NCBI RefSeq assembly: GCF_000307775.2
Contig: NZ_KK020675.1
Span: 889,198-953,197 of the forward strand
Reading direction: 5' to 3'
DNA from: Stutzerimonas stutzeri KOS6
Lineage (GTDB): Bacteria > Pseudomonadota > Gammaproteobacteria > Pseudomonadales > Pseudomonadaceae
Length of the DNA: 64,000 nt
Shown piece after piece: positions 32,430 through 41,313 of this stretch. The translations under genes were made by a program, and so were the position numbers. Positions within the stretch are counted from its first letter, which is position 1. Every line of letters starts with the position of its first letter. The notes beneath the pieces were generated by a model, which saw only the letters and a list, made by a program, of their open reading frames with translations, was not told where the DNA came from and did not search any database.

Positions 32430-32648
32430 CTCGGAATCGGCAGTGAGGAAAGCCGCCTGACTGCGCAGCACAGTGACGCGGCAAGCGGCACTGTCACCCG
32501 GCAGCCCGGTTACCACCCGGACCAGAAGAGGCACCACGGGGCCGGGCCAACCGCGAGCTGAAACGCCCCCGGCTCGCCTGCATCGGCCAGGCTATGGTTC
32601 GTGGGCTTCTGCTACCATGCGAGGCCAGCCACCGAACCACGGACCATC

Positions 32649-33104
32649 ATGGCCTTTCGCCCGTCGCCCGCCCGAGCTCCCGCCGCGTTGTTGCGCGAAG
32701 CGAAGCCGCTGCGCGCGCTGTTCGGCGAGGCCCTTCGGCTTGACCACCTGCAACGGTTGTTGGAAAGCCAGCTGCAACCGGCCGCCCGCGAGCACTGTCG
32801 CGTGGCGTCGTGGCGCGAAGGCTGCCTGCTGCTGATCGTCACCGATGGCCACTGGGCCACTCGCCTGCGCTATCAGCAGCGTCGACTGCAGCGACAGCTG
32901 GAAGCGCTCGAGGCGTTCGCCGGCCTCACGCGTATCCAGTTCAAGGTACAGCCCCCTCCCCCTCCGCGGCACACCCCGGCGCGCACGCAACCACTTTCCA
33001 GCAACGCGGCCGACAGCATTCAGGCCGCCGCGCAGGGCATTCGCGACCCCAGGCTGCGCGCGGCCCTTGAACGCCTGGCCAGTCATACCAAAGCAGAGGA
33101 CTGA
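32649..33104 (+). CDS. dciA: DciA (DUF721) replicative-helicase loader/operator
   Basis: This 151-residue protein matches DUF721/DciA, the ancestral partner that helps load DnaB helicase in bacteria without DnaC. The N-terminal domain (residues 1-100) has LLREAKPLRALFGEALRLDHLQRLL and the strand CLLLIVTDGHWATRLRYQQ; the C-terminal part (about 105-151) is proline-rich then helical, as in pseudomonads. It is divergent from secA. ATG 32649 gives the usual MAFRPSPARAP start. Confidence 0.92.
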   Translation: MAFRPSPARAPAALLREAKPLRALFGEALRLDHLQRLLESQLQPAAREHCRVASWREGCLLLIVTDGHWATRLRYQQRRLQRQLEALEAFAGLTRIQFKVQPPPPPRHTPARTQPLSSNAADSIQAAAQGIRDPRLRAALERLASHTKAED

Positions 33105-33223
33105 CATCCGCTGCCAATGCACGGGCCAGCGTTACGCACTTGCTGCCATCACGGGTTAGCATGGGTGCCACCGCGACGGAGGTCCCTCATGCCAGTTAGC
33201 CACCTGTGCGCCGGAGTCCAAAG

Positions 33224-33688
33224 ATGCTGATCGGCGCGTTGCTCATCCTCACCTGGCTGGCGCTGCTGATCCGCTACCCTTTCAGGGCCGTGCCCATTTC
33301 GCTGGGCGCCGTGCTCGGTCTCGCGCTGGTCGCCGGCTGGGTACTGTGGCAGGAACATCGCCTGGAGCAGTTGCTCTCGCGCATCGAGATCAGCCTGTCC
33401 TATGACACGCAGCGCTGCCCCGGCGCCCGACCGCTGCTGGTACGACTGCACAACCACACCGACGAACCCTTGCGGCGCCTGCAATGGGAGGTGGCGGCCT
33501 ATGCCCCGGGCTCGCGCACCAACCTGGCGCGAAGTGCCTTCGACGCACCAGCCTATCAGGGCCCCGGCGACCTCCAGCCCGGTGCCAAATGGGAGTCCTG
33601 CCTGCCACTACCGCTGCTGCGCAGTGGCTATCGTGGCGCCACGCTCGAGTTTCACGCTGAACGCGTGCAGGGACAGTTCGCCCGCTGA
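33224..33688 (+). CDS. small membrane-anchored protein of unknown function
   Basis: This 154-residue protein has two adjacent N-terminal hydrophobic helices (about residues 4-20 and 28-45) then a soluble domain of ~105 residues that looks beta-rich (LLVRLHNHTDEPLRRLQWEV, LPLPLLRSGYRGATLEFH), possibly immunoglobulin-like. GGAG lies 9 nt before ATG 33224, which is preferred to an in-frame GTG at 33206. It sits next to dciA in related genomes too, as far as I recall. The function is unknown. Confidence 0.75.
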   Translation: MLIGALLILTWLALLIRYPFRAVPISLGAVLGLALVAGWVLWQEHRLEQLLSRIEISLSYDTQRCPGARPLLVRLHNHTDEPLRRLQWEVAAYAPGSRTNLARSAFDAPAYQGPGDLQPGAKWESCLPLPLLRSGYRGATLEFHAERVQGQFAR

Positions 33689-33740
33689 CGAGGAATTCCT
33701 GCATCCATGAGGCTATCAATCCGGGCCGCAGCCGCTTATG

Positions 33741-33756
33741 CTGTACATATAAACAG
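33741..33756 (+). promoter_or_regulatory. LexA (SOS) box of yebG
   Basis: CTGTACATATAAACAG matches the LexA consensus CTGTATATATATACAG in 14 of 16 positions, with the essential CTG-N10-CAG intact. It lies 29 nt before the yebG start, where it would overlap the promoter. Confidence 0.9.
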
Positions 33757-33785
33757 TATCAATCTGCCAATGACCGAGGTGGTAA

Positions 33786-34040
33786 ATGGCCGTCGAAGTG
33801 GTGTACCGCAGCAGCAGGGACCTGGAGCGTCTGTTCATGGATAAAGCCGAAGCCGATCGTCACGACAAGATGCTTGAACTGGCCGAGGCGCTGGCAGCTG
33901 TCATGCAGCAGGCCTCTCCGTCCCTCAGTGAGCAGCAGGCCGAAGACATCGGCATCTACATGGCCAGGCACCGCGAACTGTTCGCCAAGGCCTTCAAGAG
34001 CAGCCCTGAAGCATTGTCAGAGCTGCTCGGTGAAGCCTGA
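33786..34040 (+). CDS. yebG: YebG family SOS-induced protein
   Basis: This 84-residue protein matches YebG, a small conserved DNA-damage-inducible protein of unknown activity. It carries the family core VVYRSSRDLERLFMDKAEADRHDKMLELAE (given here only as a region, residues 5-34). The LexA box just upstream supports the identification independently. GAGGTGG precedes ATG 33786. It is a single gene. Confidence 0.93.
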   Translation: MAVEVVYRSSRDLERLFMDKAEADRHDKMLELAEALAAVMQQASPSLSEQQAEDIGIYMARHRELFAKAFKSSPEALSELLGEA

Positions 34041-34155
34041 AATCGACCGCACCGACATGCGGCCTTCTGCTGCAGCATGACGACCCGGAAGGGGGAAACT
34101 TGTGACTGCCAGCCGGGTCCATTGCTGGCATTCCCCCTGAAACAGGTGCCCAGGC

Positions 34156-34419
34156 ATGACGAGTCCATTTCAGAAAATCAGTGATGTGTTTCGTCCGCGC
34201 TACAACGTCAACTTCAGCATCGAGAAGCCCGACGGCAGCATCCTGCTGACCCTGACGGGTGCTCAAGGCGTTGCCGTGAAGCGTTACATCAGCACCGAGC
34301 AGTGGCAGGATCAGCAGCAGTTGCAGCGGCTGATCACCAGCCTGCAGTTCAGTCTCGCCATCGAGCACGGAGAGCAGCCGCCTCGATCAGCGCAGACGCT
34401 GCAGCCCGCCTCGCTGTAG
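34156..34419 (+). CDS. DUF3509 family protein
   Basis: This 87-residue cytosolic protein matches DUF3509, a small family largely confined to pseudomonads. It has the pattern FQKISDVFRPRYNVNFSI, ILLTLTGAQGVAVKRYIS and a helical LQRLITSLQFSLAI. No activity is known. It stands alone, 115 nt after yebG, with no LexA box of its own. Confidence 0.8.
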   Translation: MTSPFQKISDVFRPRYNVNFSIEKPDGSILLTLTGAQGVAVKRYISTEQWQDQQQLQRLITSLQFSLAIEHGEQPPRSAQTLQPASL

Positions 34420-34512
34420 TGGAGCCAACCGGCTGCAGACCTCCACGGATCAGCACGTCGAGTGATAACGACAAGAACGCATCTGCTGGCCCATGTCTCG
34501 TGCCTCGTAGCA

Positions 34513-37137
34513 TCAGAGCCAGGACAACGCCTTGGCCTTCGCCACCGCCTGCGTTCGACGCGCCACGCCAAGCTTGGTATTGATCCTGCGCGCATGGGTC
34601 TTGACCGTATGCAGCGAGATGAACAGCTGCTCGGCAATTTCCTGATTGGAGCAACCCTGAGCGATAAGCCGCAAGACGGTGAGCTCCCGATTGCTGAGTA
34701 CCTTTTCATCGGCTGTCGCCAGCGTCACTTCCGGCTCACGTTCGTACTTGAGCAGCCTTTGCCTAAGTGACTCCCCCTTCCCGGCCGTAGGCAGGGCGCG
34801 CGCCAACCACTGCGACTGTCGATGGTGCAGCTCGTACAAGGGCTTGACCAGTTGCTGGCGCGCCGCCTGACCCAGCGCAAGGCGCAGCTCCACCTCGGCC
34901 TCGGCGGACTGCCCGTCGGCCTGGAGCGCCTCGGCCAGGCTGAACCGGCATTCGCACGCCAGCCCCAGGCGCTGAGCTCGCAGATTCTGCTCGATCTGCT
35001 CGCGCAACGCGGTGATCGCCCGGCTCGGATGCCCCTCCAGCATGTCGATGACCGCCAGATAACGCCGCAGCCTTGGCAGCAGTTCGTAGAACCCGGACGG
35101 CGCCAGATAGCCCCGGCCATCGTAAAGTTCCAGTACCTGGCATAGCGCACCGCGAGCCTTGCGCAGCTCCCCCTGATGCAACCACGCCACGCCATTTATC
35201 AGCGGCAGGATGCCGCGAAAACGTGACTCCGGGACGTGTCGCCACTGCGACAGCCGCTCGGCATCACGCAACCAGTGATAGGCGCCAGCAAACGCCTGAT
35301 TGCGCGCCGCCAGCTCTGCAAGCCCGACATAACCAAAAAAACAGTATGAATCGCCACAGGTTTCCGTCTCGACCTTGCCGAGCCGGTAGGCATCCTGCGC
35401 CTGCTCATCCAGCCCCTGATAAGCCAGCAGATGCCCCTGCAAAAGCTGCAGACGGCCGATCAGCGGACTGTGTCGCACCGCCTCACGCAGGACCTGAAGC
35501 GCTTCGCTCAGCACGCCGACCGCGCGTTCGAACTCCCCCGTGAGTTCCAGCAGTTGAATGCGATCGACGCTGAGCATCATTTCGTAGAGCACGCTGCCCT
35601 TCAGCCGCGCCAGCTTCATGCCCTCGCTGTTGTACTGCTGGGCCAGCTCCAGCTTGCCTTCGGACATCGCCTGCTGAGTCAGCACCTGGTAGCAAAGCAC
35701 ACGCTGTGCCCAGGCGTGATCGGACAGCACTTCCAAGGCTTGCAGACAATGCTCACGCGCTTCAGGCTCACCCCGAAGGCGCGCGAGAAAGCCGCGCAGC
35801 GCTTGCCACTGCGCCAGCAACTGAGCCTGTCGGCGGGCATCGGGCTGCGGAAAGAACTTGGCCAGCTCGGCCAGGCATTCGCCCACCTCGTCGAGGCGTG
35901 CCGAGATGATCAGTGCCCAGCCCTGCAACACGATCAGTCGCGTAGTACTGGCGAACAGGTCCTGTGGTAGCTCGCTTCGCCATTTGAGAAAGCGCGACAC
36001 GTTGTCACCGATCAGCAGCTGTTCCTGGCCGTAACGCTGCAGGAAGTTGGCCGCCACTTCAGGCTGCCCAGCCCAGAGCGCATGCTCCACCGCCTCGCGC
36101 ATCTCGCCGCGACTGGCAAACCACTGACAGGCACGCAGATGCACCTGAGTCGGCGCCACGGTTTCGACCGAGCGCTGCAACATCAGCGCCAGCGGCTTCC
36201 ACAGGCGAAACCACTCGCCGCAGTTGTCGATTTGCCGAATGAACAGCTGGCGAGTCTTGAGCACATCGAGAATCTCGCGGCCAACACCGTCGAGCACATG
36301 GTCGCAGAGCTCTGCCGAGAAACGAGGCATTCGCGCGAACGCCGCCAGCGCACGACGCACATCATCACTGAGCCCGGTCACCACCTCGCGCTGAACGTAG
36401 TCACGCAACAATGGCGTACCGGCTACCAGGCGCTCGCGCAGTGCCTGTTCATCGGCGTTGAGCAGCATCAGACAAACACCGGCAGGCCATCCTTCCATGC
36501 CGCGATGCAACTGCTGGAAACAGTCAGGCGAAAGCACCATCCGATGCGCGCCGAGCACCTGCCCGAGCTCATCCTCGGTGAAGGCAAGCGCTTCCGCCTC
36601 CAACTCGAACAGATGCCCCTGCAGCAGAAGCCTGGGCAGCTTCCAGGCCGGCTGGCGGCGACTGGATACCCACCAACTGACTAGGGCAGGCCCCATATCC
36701 AGCAGCATGTCGAGACAGGCATCGAGCGCCGGATCGCAATCCCGAGGATAGTCATCGAGCATGATCCACAACGGCTGCCGCACACGCCGCACCAGTGCCA
36801 GCATGGCCTTTTCCGCATCCCCTTCGCCCGCCTCCGGCTCCCCCAGAGCAGCACTGAGCTGGTCATACAGCATGGCCACCGTGCAAGCCCGTCCGCCAAG
36901 GTCCAGCCAGATCAATCGTGTGCCAGCGGGCACAAGCCGGGCACATTCGCTCATCAGTACGGTCTTGCCGAAGCCTGCCGGCGCGCAGATCAGACGTAAC
37001 CTACAGTCGGTTTCGAGCAACGACCGAACCAGCCGCGGACGCCCGATATGCACAGGGGGAAGCCTAGGAATCGACGCCAGTTGCTCTGCGGCAGCTGCCT
37101 CTGCACTGAGCGCATCAGGAATGAAGCGTACGGACAT
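34513..37137 (-). CDS. MalT-like LuxR-family ATP-dependent regulator
   Basis: This 874-residue protein is a STAND-class transcription activator: an N-terminal NTPase with Walker A in APAGFGKTVLMSE (about residue 55) and Walker B in WIMLDDY (about 125), a winged-helix region, a long helical TPR-like sensor (about 400-790) and a LuxR-type helix-turn-helix at the C-terminus (LSNRELTVLRLIAQG, SLHTVKTHARRINTKLGV). Such proteins switch on when a small effector binds the TPR region with ATP. It lies downstream of the DUF1302-DUF1329 pair on the same strand, separated by a terminator, and is the natural candidate regulator of that pair. Confidence 0.92.
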   Translation of the reverse strand: MSVRFIPDALSAEAAAAEQLASIPRLPPVHIGRPRLVRSLLETDCRLRLICAPAGFGKTVLMSECARLVPAGTRLIWLDLGGRACTVAMLYDQLSAALGEPEAGEGDAEKAMLALVRRVRQPLWIMLDDYPRDCDPALDACLDMLLDMGPALVSWWVSSRRQPAWKLPRLLLQGHLFELEAEALAFTEDELGQVLGAHRMVLSPDCFQQLHRGMEGWPAGVCLMLLNADEQALRERLVAGTPLLRDYVQREVVTGLSDDVRRALAAFARMPRFSAELCDHVLDGVGREILDVLKTRQLFIRQIDNCGEWFRLWKPLALMLQRSVETVAPTQVHLRACQWFASRGEMREAVEHALWAGQPEVAANFLQRYGQEQLLIGDNVSRFLKWRSELPQDLFASTTRLIVLQGWALIISARLDEVGECLAELAKFFPQPDARRQAQLLAQWQALRGFLARLRGEPEAREHCLQALEVLSDHAWAQRVLCYQVLTQQAMSEGKLELAQQYNSEGMKLARLKGSVLYEMMLSVDRIQLLELTGEFERAVGVLSEALQVLREAVRHSPLIGRLQLLQGHLLAYQGLDEQAQDAYRLGKVETETCGDSYCFFGYVGLAELAARNQAFAGAYHWLRDAERLSQWRHVPESRFRGILPLINGVAWLHQGELRKARGALCQVLELYDGRGYLAPSGFYELLPRLRRYLAVIDMLEGHPSRAITALREQIEQNLRAQRLGLACECRFSLAEALQADGQSAEAEVELRLALGQAARQQLVKPLYELHHRQSQWLARALPTAGKGESLRQRLLKYEREPEVTLATADEKVLSNRELTVLRLIAQGCSNQEIAEQLFISLHTVKTHARRINTKLGVARRTQAVAKAKALSWL

Positions 37138-37341
37138 GGCAACGGTTCTCTTATTTGAATCAGTCCATTGAAACACAGCGCGGCGCTTGCCAGCCGCCAC
37201 GTTCGATTGCCATGAGCGGCAGACGGGCATCTTCCTTCGCCCTCGGACTGGACTACGTCATCTGGGCCGACGCTCCCTTTGAGCGCGATCTCACGTGGAA
37301 AGGGAGCAATCACGTGAAATTATCATCCGCTGCTTTGAGGC

Positions 37342-37370
37342 AAAAAAAAGGCGGCCAACCTGGCCGCCTT
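37342..37370 (-). terminator. terminator after the DUF1302-DUF1329 pair
   Basis: A 10-bp perfect stem (37348-37357 with 37361-37370: AAGGCGGCCA against TGGCCGCCTT) with a 3-nt loop runs into eight A on the + strand, giving a strong minus-strand terminator 25 nt past the DUF1329 stop. Confidence 0.92.
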
Positions 37371-37394
37371 ATTCATCAGCTAAATGTCAGAGAA

Positions 37395-38756
37395 TCAACG
37401 AACCCCGGCGTTGCGCAGCGCGGCAGGAGTGAAGTCCCGGGCAGATGCACGATAGCCATACTCGTGAGGTTTCTCTTCATTGCTCATACCGATTGCAATA
37501 TAGCGACCGGAAATGATGTCGTAGAGTGCCTCGAAAGCATAAGCCGGCACCTTGTGCTGGTAGTACTGCAGCGAATGGGCTTCGCCTACACGCCACAACT
37601 GGCCACGACCGTCATACAGTTCCGACTGAACGATGGTCCAGCTGTCCTCATCGACGAAGAAACGACGCTTGGCATAGATGTTCCGCTCGCCGCTCTTGAG
37701 CGTGGCCTCGATCTCCCAGACGCGGTGCAGCTCGTAACGAGCGAGATCCTGATTGACATGGCCAGCCTTGATGATCTGGTCGTACTTCAGGTCGCTGGAC
37801 GCGATTTCATAGCTGTTATACGGAATGTACAGCTCCTTCTTGCCGATCAGCTTCCAGTCGTACCGATCCGGCGCACCACTGAACATGTCGAAGTTGTCGG
37901 TAGTGCGCATGCCGTCCGAAGCGGTGCCCGGACCGTCGTAGGCCACCTGCGGTGCACGGCGAACACGGCGCTGACCGGCGTTGTAGATCCACGCCTGGCG
38001 AGGCTCCTTCACCTGGTCCAGCGAGTCGTGTACTAGCAGTACGTTACCTGCCAGGCGAGAGGGTGCCGTCACACGCTGCTTGAAGAACAACAGCGCATTC
38101 TTGGCACGCTCCGGATCCAGGTCGGTCATCCCCAGCGGGAATGCCACCTCATCCTCGAAATGAACCATGGTGTAGCTGCCATTGGTCTGCGGCGTGGCCT
38201 GGACGATATTGCGACGCACGTTACCGCCGCGATAACGGGTGATGTGGTTCCACACCACTTCAAGCCCATTCTTCGGAATCGGGAACGCGTAGTAGCGGCT
38301 GTCGGTGAAGTTGGCAACACCATTGCCACCCTCGACGAGCTCGGTATTCAACGCACTTTTCTTCGCAGCCTCGTAGATTTCATCCGGCACGGCGACGGTG
38401 CGATGAGTCGGGAATACACGAATCTTGTAGGTGTCCGGATAGCGCTTGAACATTGCCAGCTGACCGGCAGTCAGCTTGTCCTTGTACTGCTCGACATTCT
38501 GCGCAGTGATGACGAACTTGGGCTGTTCATCCTTGAAAGGGTTGGTCAGATGCCCACTCTTGAGGGGCGCCGCATCGGTCTTGAGACCGCCAGTCCATGC
38601 GGGGATGCTGCCATCGGCATTTCCTGCCATTTCGGCACCCAGCGGCGTCAGGGATGTCCCGAGCTTGGCCGCCTCTTCAGGGGCTACCGCGGCCATCACG
38701 CTGCTCGCGAGCAGAGAGAAGGCCAAGACACTGAATAGCTTTCTTGTTGTTTTCAT
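37395..38756 (-). CDS. DUF1329 family exported protein
   Basis: This 453-residue protein has a clear signal peptide (MKTTRKLFSVLAFSLLASSVMA, cleavage about residue 22) and belongs to DUF1329, whose fold resembles outer-membrane lipoprotein-sorting (LolA/LolB-like) proteins. Conserved-looking parts are IPAWTGGL near residue 53 and the Arg-rich WIYNAGQRRVRRAPQVAYD. There is no lipobox Cys, so it should be soluble in the periplasm. GAGGAA precedes ATG 38756. It is downstream of the DUF1302 gene, its constant partner. The substrate is unknown; a lipid-like ligand is a guess from the fold. Confidence 0.88.
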   Translation of the reverse strand: MKTTRKLFSVLAFSLLASSVMAAVAPEEAAKLGTSLTPLGAEMAGNADGSIPAWTGGLKTDAAPLKSGHLTNPFKDEQPKFVITAQNVEQYKDKLTAGQLAMFKRYPDTYKIRVFPTHRTVAVPDEIYEAAKKSALNTELVEGGNGVANFTDSRYYAFPIPKNGLEVVWNHITRYRGGNVRRNIVQATPQTNGSYTMVHFEDEVAFPLGMTDLDPERAKNALLFFKQRVTAPSRLAGNVLLVHDSLDQVKEPRQAWIYNAGQRRVRRAPQVAYDGPGTASDGMRTTDNFDMFSGAPDRYDWKLIGKKELYIPYNSYEIASSDLKYDQIIKAGHVNQDLARYELHRVWEIEATLKSGERNIYAKRRFFVDEDSWTIVQSELYDGRGQLWRVGEAHSLQYYQHKVPAYAFEALYDIISGRYIAIGMSNEEKPHEYGYRASARDFTPAALRNAGVR

Positions 38757-38812
38757 ACGATTCCAGTTCCTCTTGATCTTGTTGTACGGCCGGAGGCCAT
38801 GCCTACCGCAAC

Positions 38813-38844
38813 CGCCCGACCGGCGCATCTTCGCCAATCGGGCG
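38813..38844. repeat. intercistronic hairpin between DUF1302 and DUF1329 genes
   Basis: CGCCCGA..GGCG (38813-38825) pairs with CGCC..TCGGGCG (38832-38844) with one 2x2 internal loop and a 6-nt loop. No U-run follows in the transcript direction, so it is more likely a stability or processing element than a terminator. Confidence 0.6.
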
Positions 38845-38858
38845 TCGAGCTAAGCTCC

Positions 38859-40742
38859 TTAGAAGTTCACACCCATGCTGAACGCAAGGAAGTCGCGGTC
38901 AACCAGCGTGTTGTAATCGCCACCGAAGAAGTCGGTGTAGGACAGGCTGGCGGTGTACATGTTCTGGTACACGGCATCCACGCCAACGCTGACGGCCTTG
39001 GAGCCCTCGTTGAACAGACCGTTGGGGCCGTAGCCATCGACGTCATGGGAGAAGGAGACGTTCGGCGTCAGGTTGACCCCGGCGAAGACGTTGCTGTAAT
39101 CAGCCAGAGCGCGCACGCGATAACCCCAGGAGTTGGCGGTTACGAAACCGTCATCGCCGTAGTCGGCTAGTGCCAATGGATCATCAACGGATCCATAAAT
39201 AGCATCACGACCATAACGGAGTTCGCTTTTGCTCTCCAAGCCGCCAACATGCGCATAGCCGATTTCACCTACCAACGTCACGCGACCAGCGCCCAGTACC
39301 TGGTCGAAGAAGTGTGTGAAAGTAGTCTGGATCTGAGTAATCTCTTTGCGGTTATACCCTCGATTGTCCGCCCCTTCCATGCTAGCAACGGGTGAAGCTG
39401 CGCTTCCGGTAAGCCCCAGTGAAAGAGGATTGAGCAACGCACGTGTTACGTCCTGAGTATTGATTTGCACAGGAGCGTTCGGGCGATAGCTGATCTCTCC
39501 ACCCCAGGCGGTCCCAGTCGGCAACGTAGTTGAGAAACTCAGGCCATACAGCTGGATATCTTCCGGATATTCTAAGTAGTAACGACCGTTACCCAGAGCG
39601 GCCGACTGCAGGAGGCCACCTGCAACTTCTTGTACGCATGCTGATGTGTTGCCTCCAAAGACGGCAGGGTCACAAGGCCCTCCAGTAACCGCTACCGCCC
39701 CACCCACGGCAGTGCCGAACGCAGGGTTGGTCGCCATTCCCAGAATGCCGGTAGCTGTTTGGGTGCTTACGATAGGCGTACGGCTGTGGTAGTTCATGAA
39801 ATACGCACCGTATTCCGTGGCATCCCCCAACCAACGCAAAGCGAGGCCGAACTGGCCGGAGTCACGCGCATCGCGGTCCCCAGCTCGCGGCAAAACCACG
39901 CCTTCTGGAGTGACATCAAAACCCTGACCAAACGCTCCGGAAATCGGTTGCAACGGAGCGACCGCTGGGCTACCCGCGTGGTAGTTGTTATCACACCCAT
40001 CCTGCGCAACATCTACCGCAAAGAACGTGCCGCAGTTGTCGGCGATGGTCTGATCCCACTCCAACTGATAGAACGCCTCCATGCTTAAGCGATCAGTCAG
40101 GCTCTGAGAGATGTAGAACATATTCACCGGAATCAAGCCTTCCTTGATCTCGGCACCGGGACGGCGGAATGCCGCCGCATCCAGCGGGTTGATCGAGTTG
40201 ATCGAGTTGCCGATGAAGGTGCTTTCACCCCAGCTCACGACCTGGCGACCGAGCCGCACCGTGCCCGGCAGGTCTCCTACGTAATAGTTGTGGTAGAGGA
40301 AGGCATCGAGGATCTGCGCACCTGACGATTGCGCGGCTTCCTTGCGGTTGCTGTCGCTGATGTCCTTGAACAGGCGGCTTTCGTCCTTCAGTTCGAAGTC
40401 ATACCAGTACTTGCCGCGGATAAAGGCGCCGCTGTCCCGATAACGAAGCTCGAGATCATGGACGCCTTTGAAGATTTTCGAAAACGTCTCGCCCTTCTTG
40501 AAGTTCAGACGCCCGTCATCGCCAGTCTGCGTGTATCCGGTTCCGCCGTTATTGGCGCCGACCAGATCCATATCGGGATTAGCCATGGACCAGCTGGCAC
40601 CGATAGACATGGACGAATCGAACTGCCCTTCGATCTCTCCGATGTTGAAGTTCACAGCGTAGGCCGGGGCGGCAGTGCCCAGCGCGACGGCTAGGGCCAG
40701 AGACTTCGGCTGGAAGATTCCGTGCCTTGTTGTTTTTGTCAT
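38859..40742 (-). CDS. DUF1302 family outer-membrane-type protein
   Basis: This 627-residue protein has a signal peptide ending AAPAYA-V (about residues 1-28) and a body of alternating polar and aromatic strands with many Asp/Gly/Asn turns, ending AFSMGVNF with terminal Phe, the hallmark of an outer-membrane barrel. DUF1302 proteins always appear beside DUF1329. AGGAG lies 7 nt before ATG 40742. The middle third (about 39180-40080) is clearly poorer in GC than the ends. Two Cys pairs (CGTFFAVDVAQDGC; CDPAVFGGNTSAC) may form loop disulfides. The function is unknown; transport of a hydrophobic compound is a guess. Confidence 0.88.
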   Translation of the reverse strand: MTKTTRHGIFQPKSLALAVALGTAAPAYAVNFNIGEIEGQFDSSMSIGASWSMANPDMDLVGANNGGTGYTQTGDDGRLNFKKGETFSKIFKGVHDLELRYRDSGAFIRGKYWYDFELKDESRLFKDISDSNRKEAAQSSGAQILDAFLYHNYYVGDLPGTVRLGRQVVSWGESTFIGNSINSINPLDAAAFRRPGAEIKEGLIPVNMFYISQSLTDRLSMEAFYQLEWDQTIADNCGTFFAVDVAQDGCDNNYHAGSPAVAPLQPISGAFGQGFDVTPEGVVLPRAGDRDARDSGQFGLALRWLGDATEYGAYFMNYHSRTPIVSTQTATGILGMATNPAFGTAVGGAVAVTGGPCDPAVFGGNTSACVQEVAGGLLQSAALGNGRYYLEYPEDIQLYGLSFSTTLPTGTAWGGEISYRPNAPVQINTQDVTRALLNPLSLGLTGSAASPVASMEGADNRGYNRKEITQIQTTFTHFFDQVLGAGRVTLVGEIGYAHVGGLESKSELRYGRDAIYGSVDDPLALADYGDDGFVTANSWGYRVRALADYSNVFAGVNLTPNVSFSHDVDGYGPNGLFNEGSKAVSVGVDAVYQNMYTASLSYTDFFGGDYNTLVDRDFLAFSMGVNF

Positions 40743-40805
40743 GAGGCGCTCCTGGTTGGTTCGAAGTGCGTCAACCCTACCCAGACGCAGAGGGAGGGTT
40801 AAGCG

Positions 40806-40840
40806 CACTAAGGTTTGATTTAGCTTGTAATCCTTTAGTG
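40806..40840. promoter_or_regulatory. inverted repeat upstream of DUF1302 (possible operator)
   Basis: CACTAAGG (40806-40813) and CCTTTAGTG (40832-40840) form an inverted repeat, with one base bulged, 26-nt centre-to-centre spacing and an AT-rich middle, 64-98 nt before the DUF1302 start. The position fits an activator or repressor site, possibly for the MalT-like regulator nearby. Confidence 0.4.
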
Positions 40841-40842
40841 TT

Positions 40843-41313
40843 AATAGCCTTCCCGGCAGTGGCTTTCAGCGTGATTTCGTTGAGCCATGCCTATTAACGA
40901 CGTTCTGAGCTTAGCCCTGAACGCAAAGGGCGCAAAGCCCATTGCAGAGCCTTTCCCGCCCCTGAGCATGAGAAACTGTCGGCCAGTTATCCTAAAGTGC
41001 TATTCATGAAAGCAATAAGGCAGGCCAAGCCACCTGAATCAAGGTGACAAGCGATCGACAGGGCGAATGGCCAACGGGCCGCAGGCGGCCGGATGATCCA
41101 CAGCCAGGACAGAGGGCGTTACCTTCAGGAGCAGGATGGGGCGAAACGAAACGTAACGGAGGCTGACTTCAAACCGAAAAGGTCCGGCATCTGCCGATGC
41201 AGCGGCACTGCGTCGCGGCAGAACGGGCAAACAGCGACAACGTGCCGCAGCAAACAGCATGCGCACCCATTGCGGATGCGCATCAGGATGCCGACCAAGG
41301 CTGGCAAAGCTGC
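40843..41313. other. 471-nt gap without a recognised gene
   Basis: Between the DUF1302 promoter region and hpt (which ends here) no ORF with a plausible start, ribosome binding site and composition is visible on either strand, nor a strong terminator, tRNA or repeat. A short GGGC-GCAAA-GCCC hairpin lies near 40928. The stretch may hold 3' sequence of hpt mRNA or an unrecognised small RNA. Confidence 0.5.
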
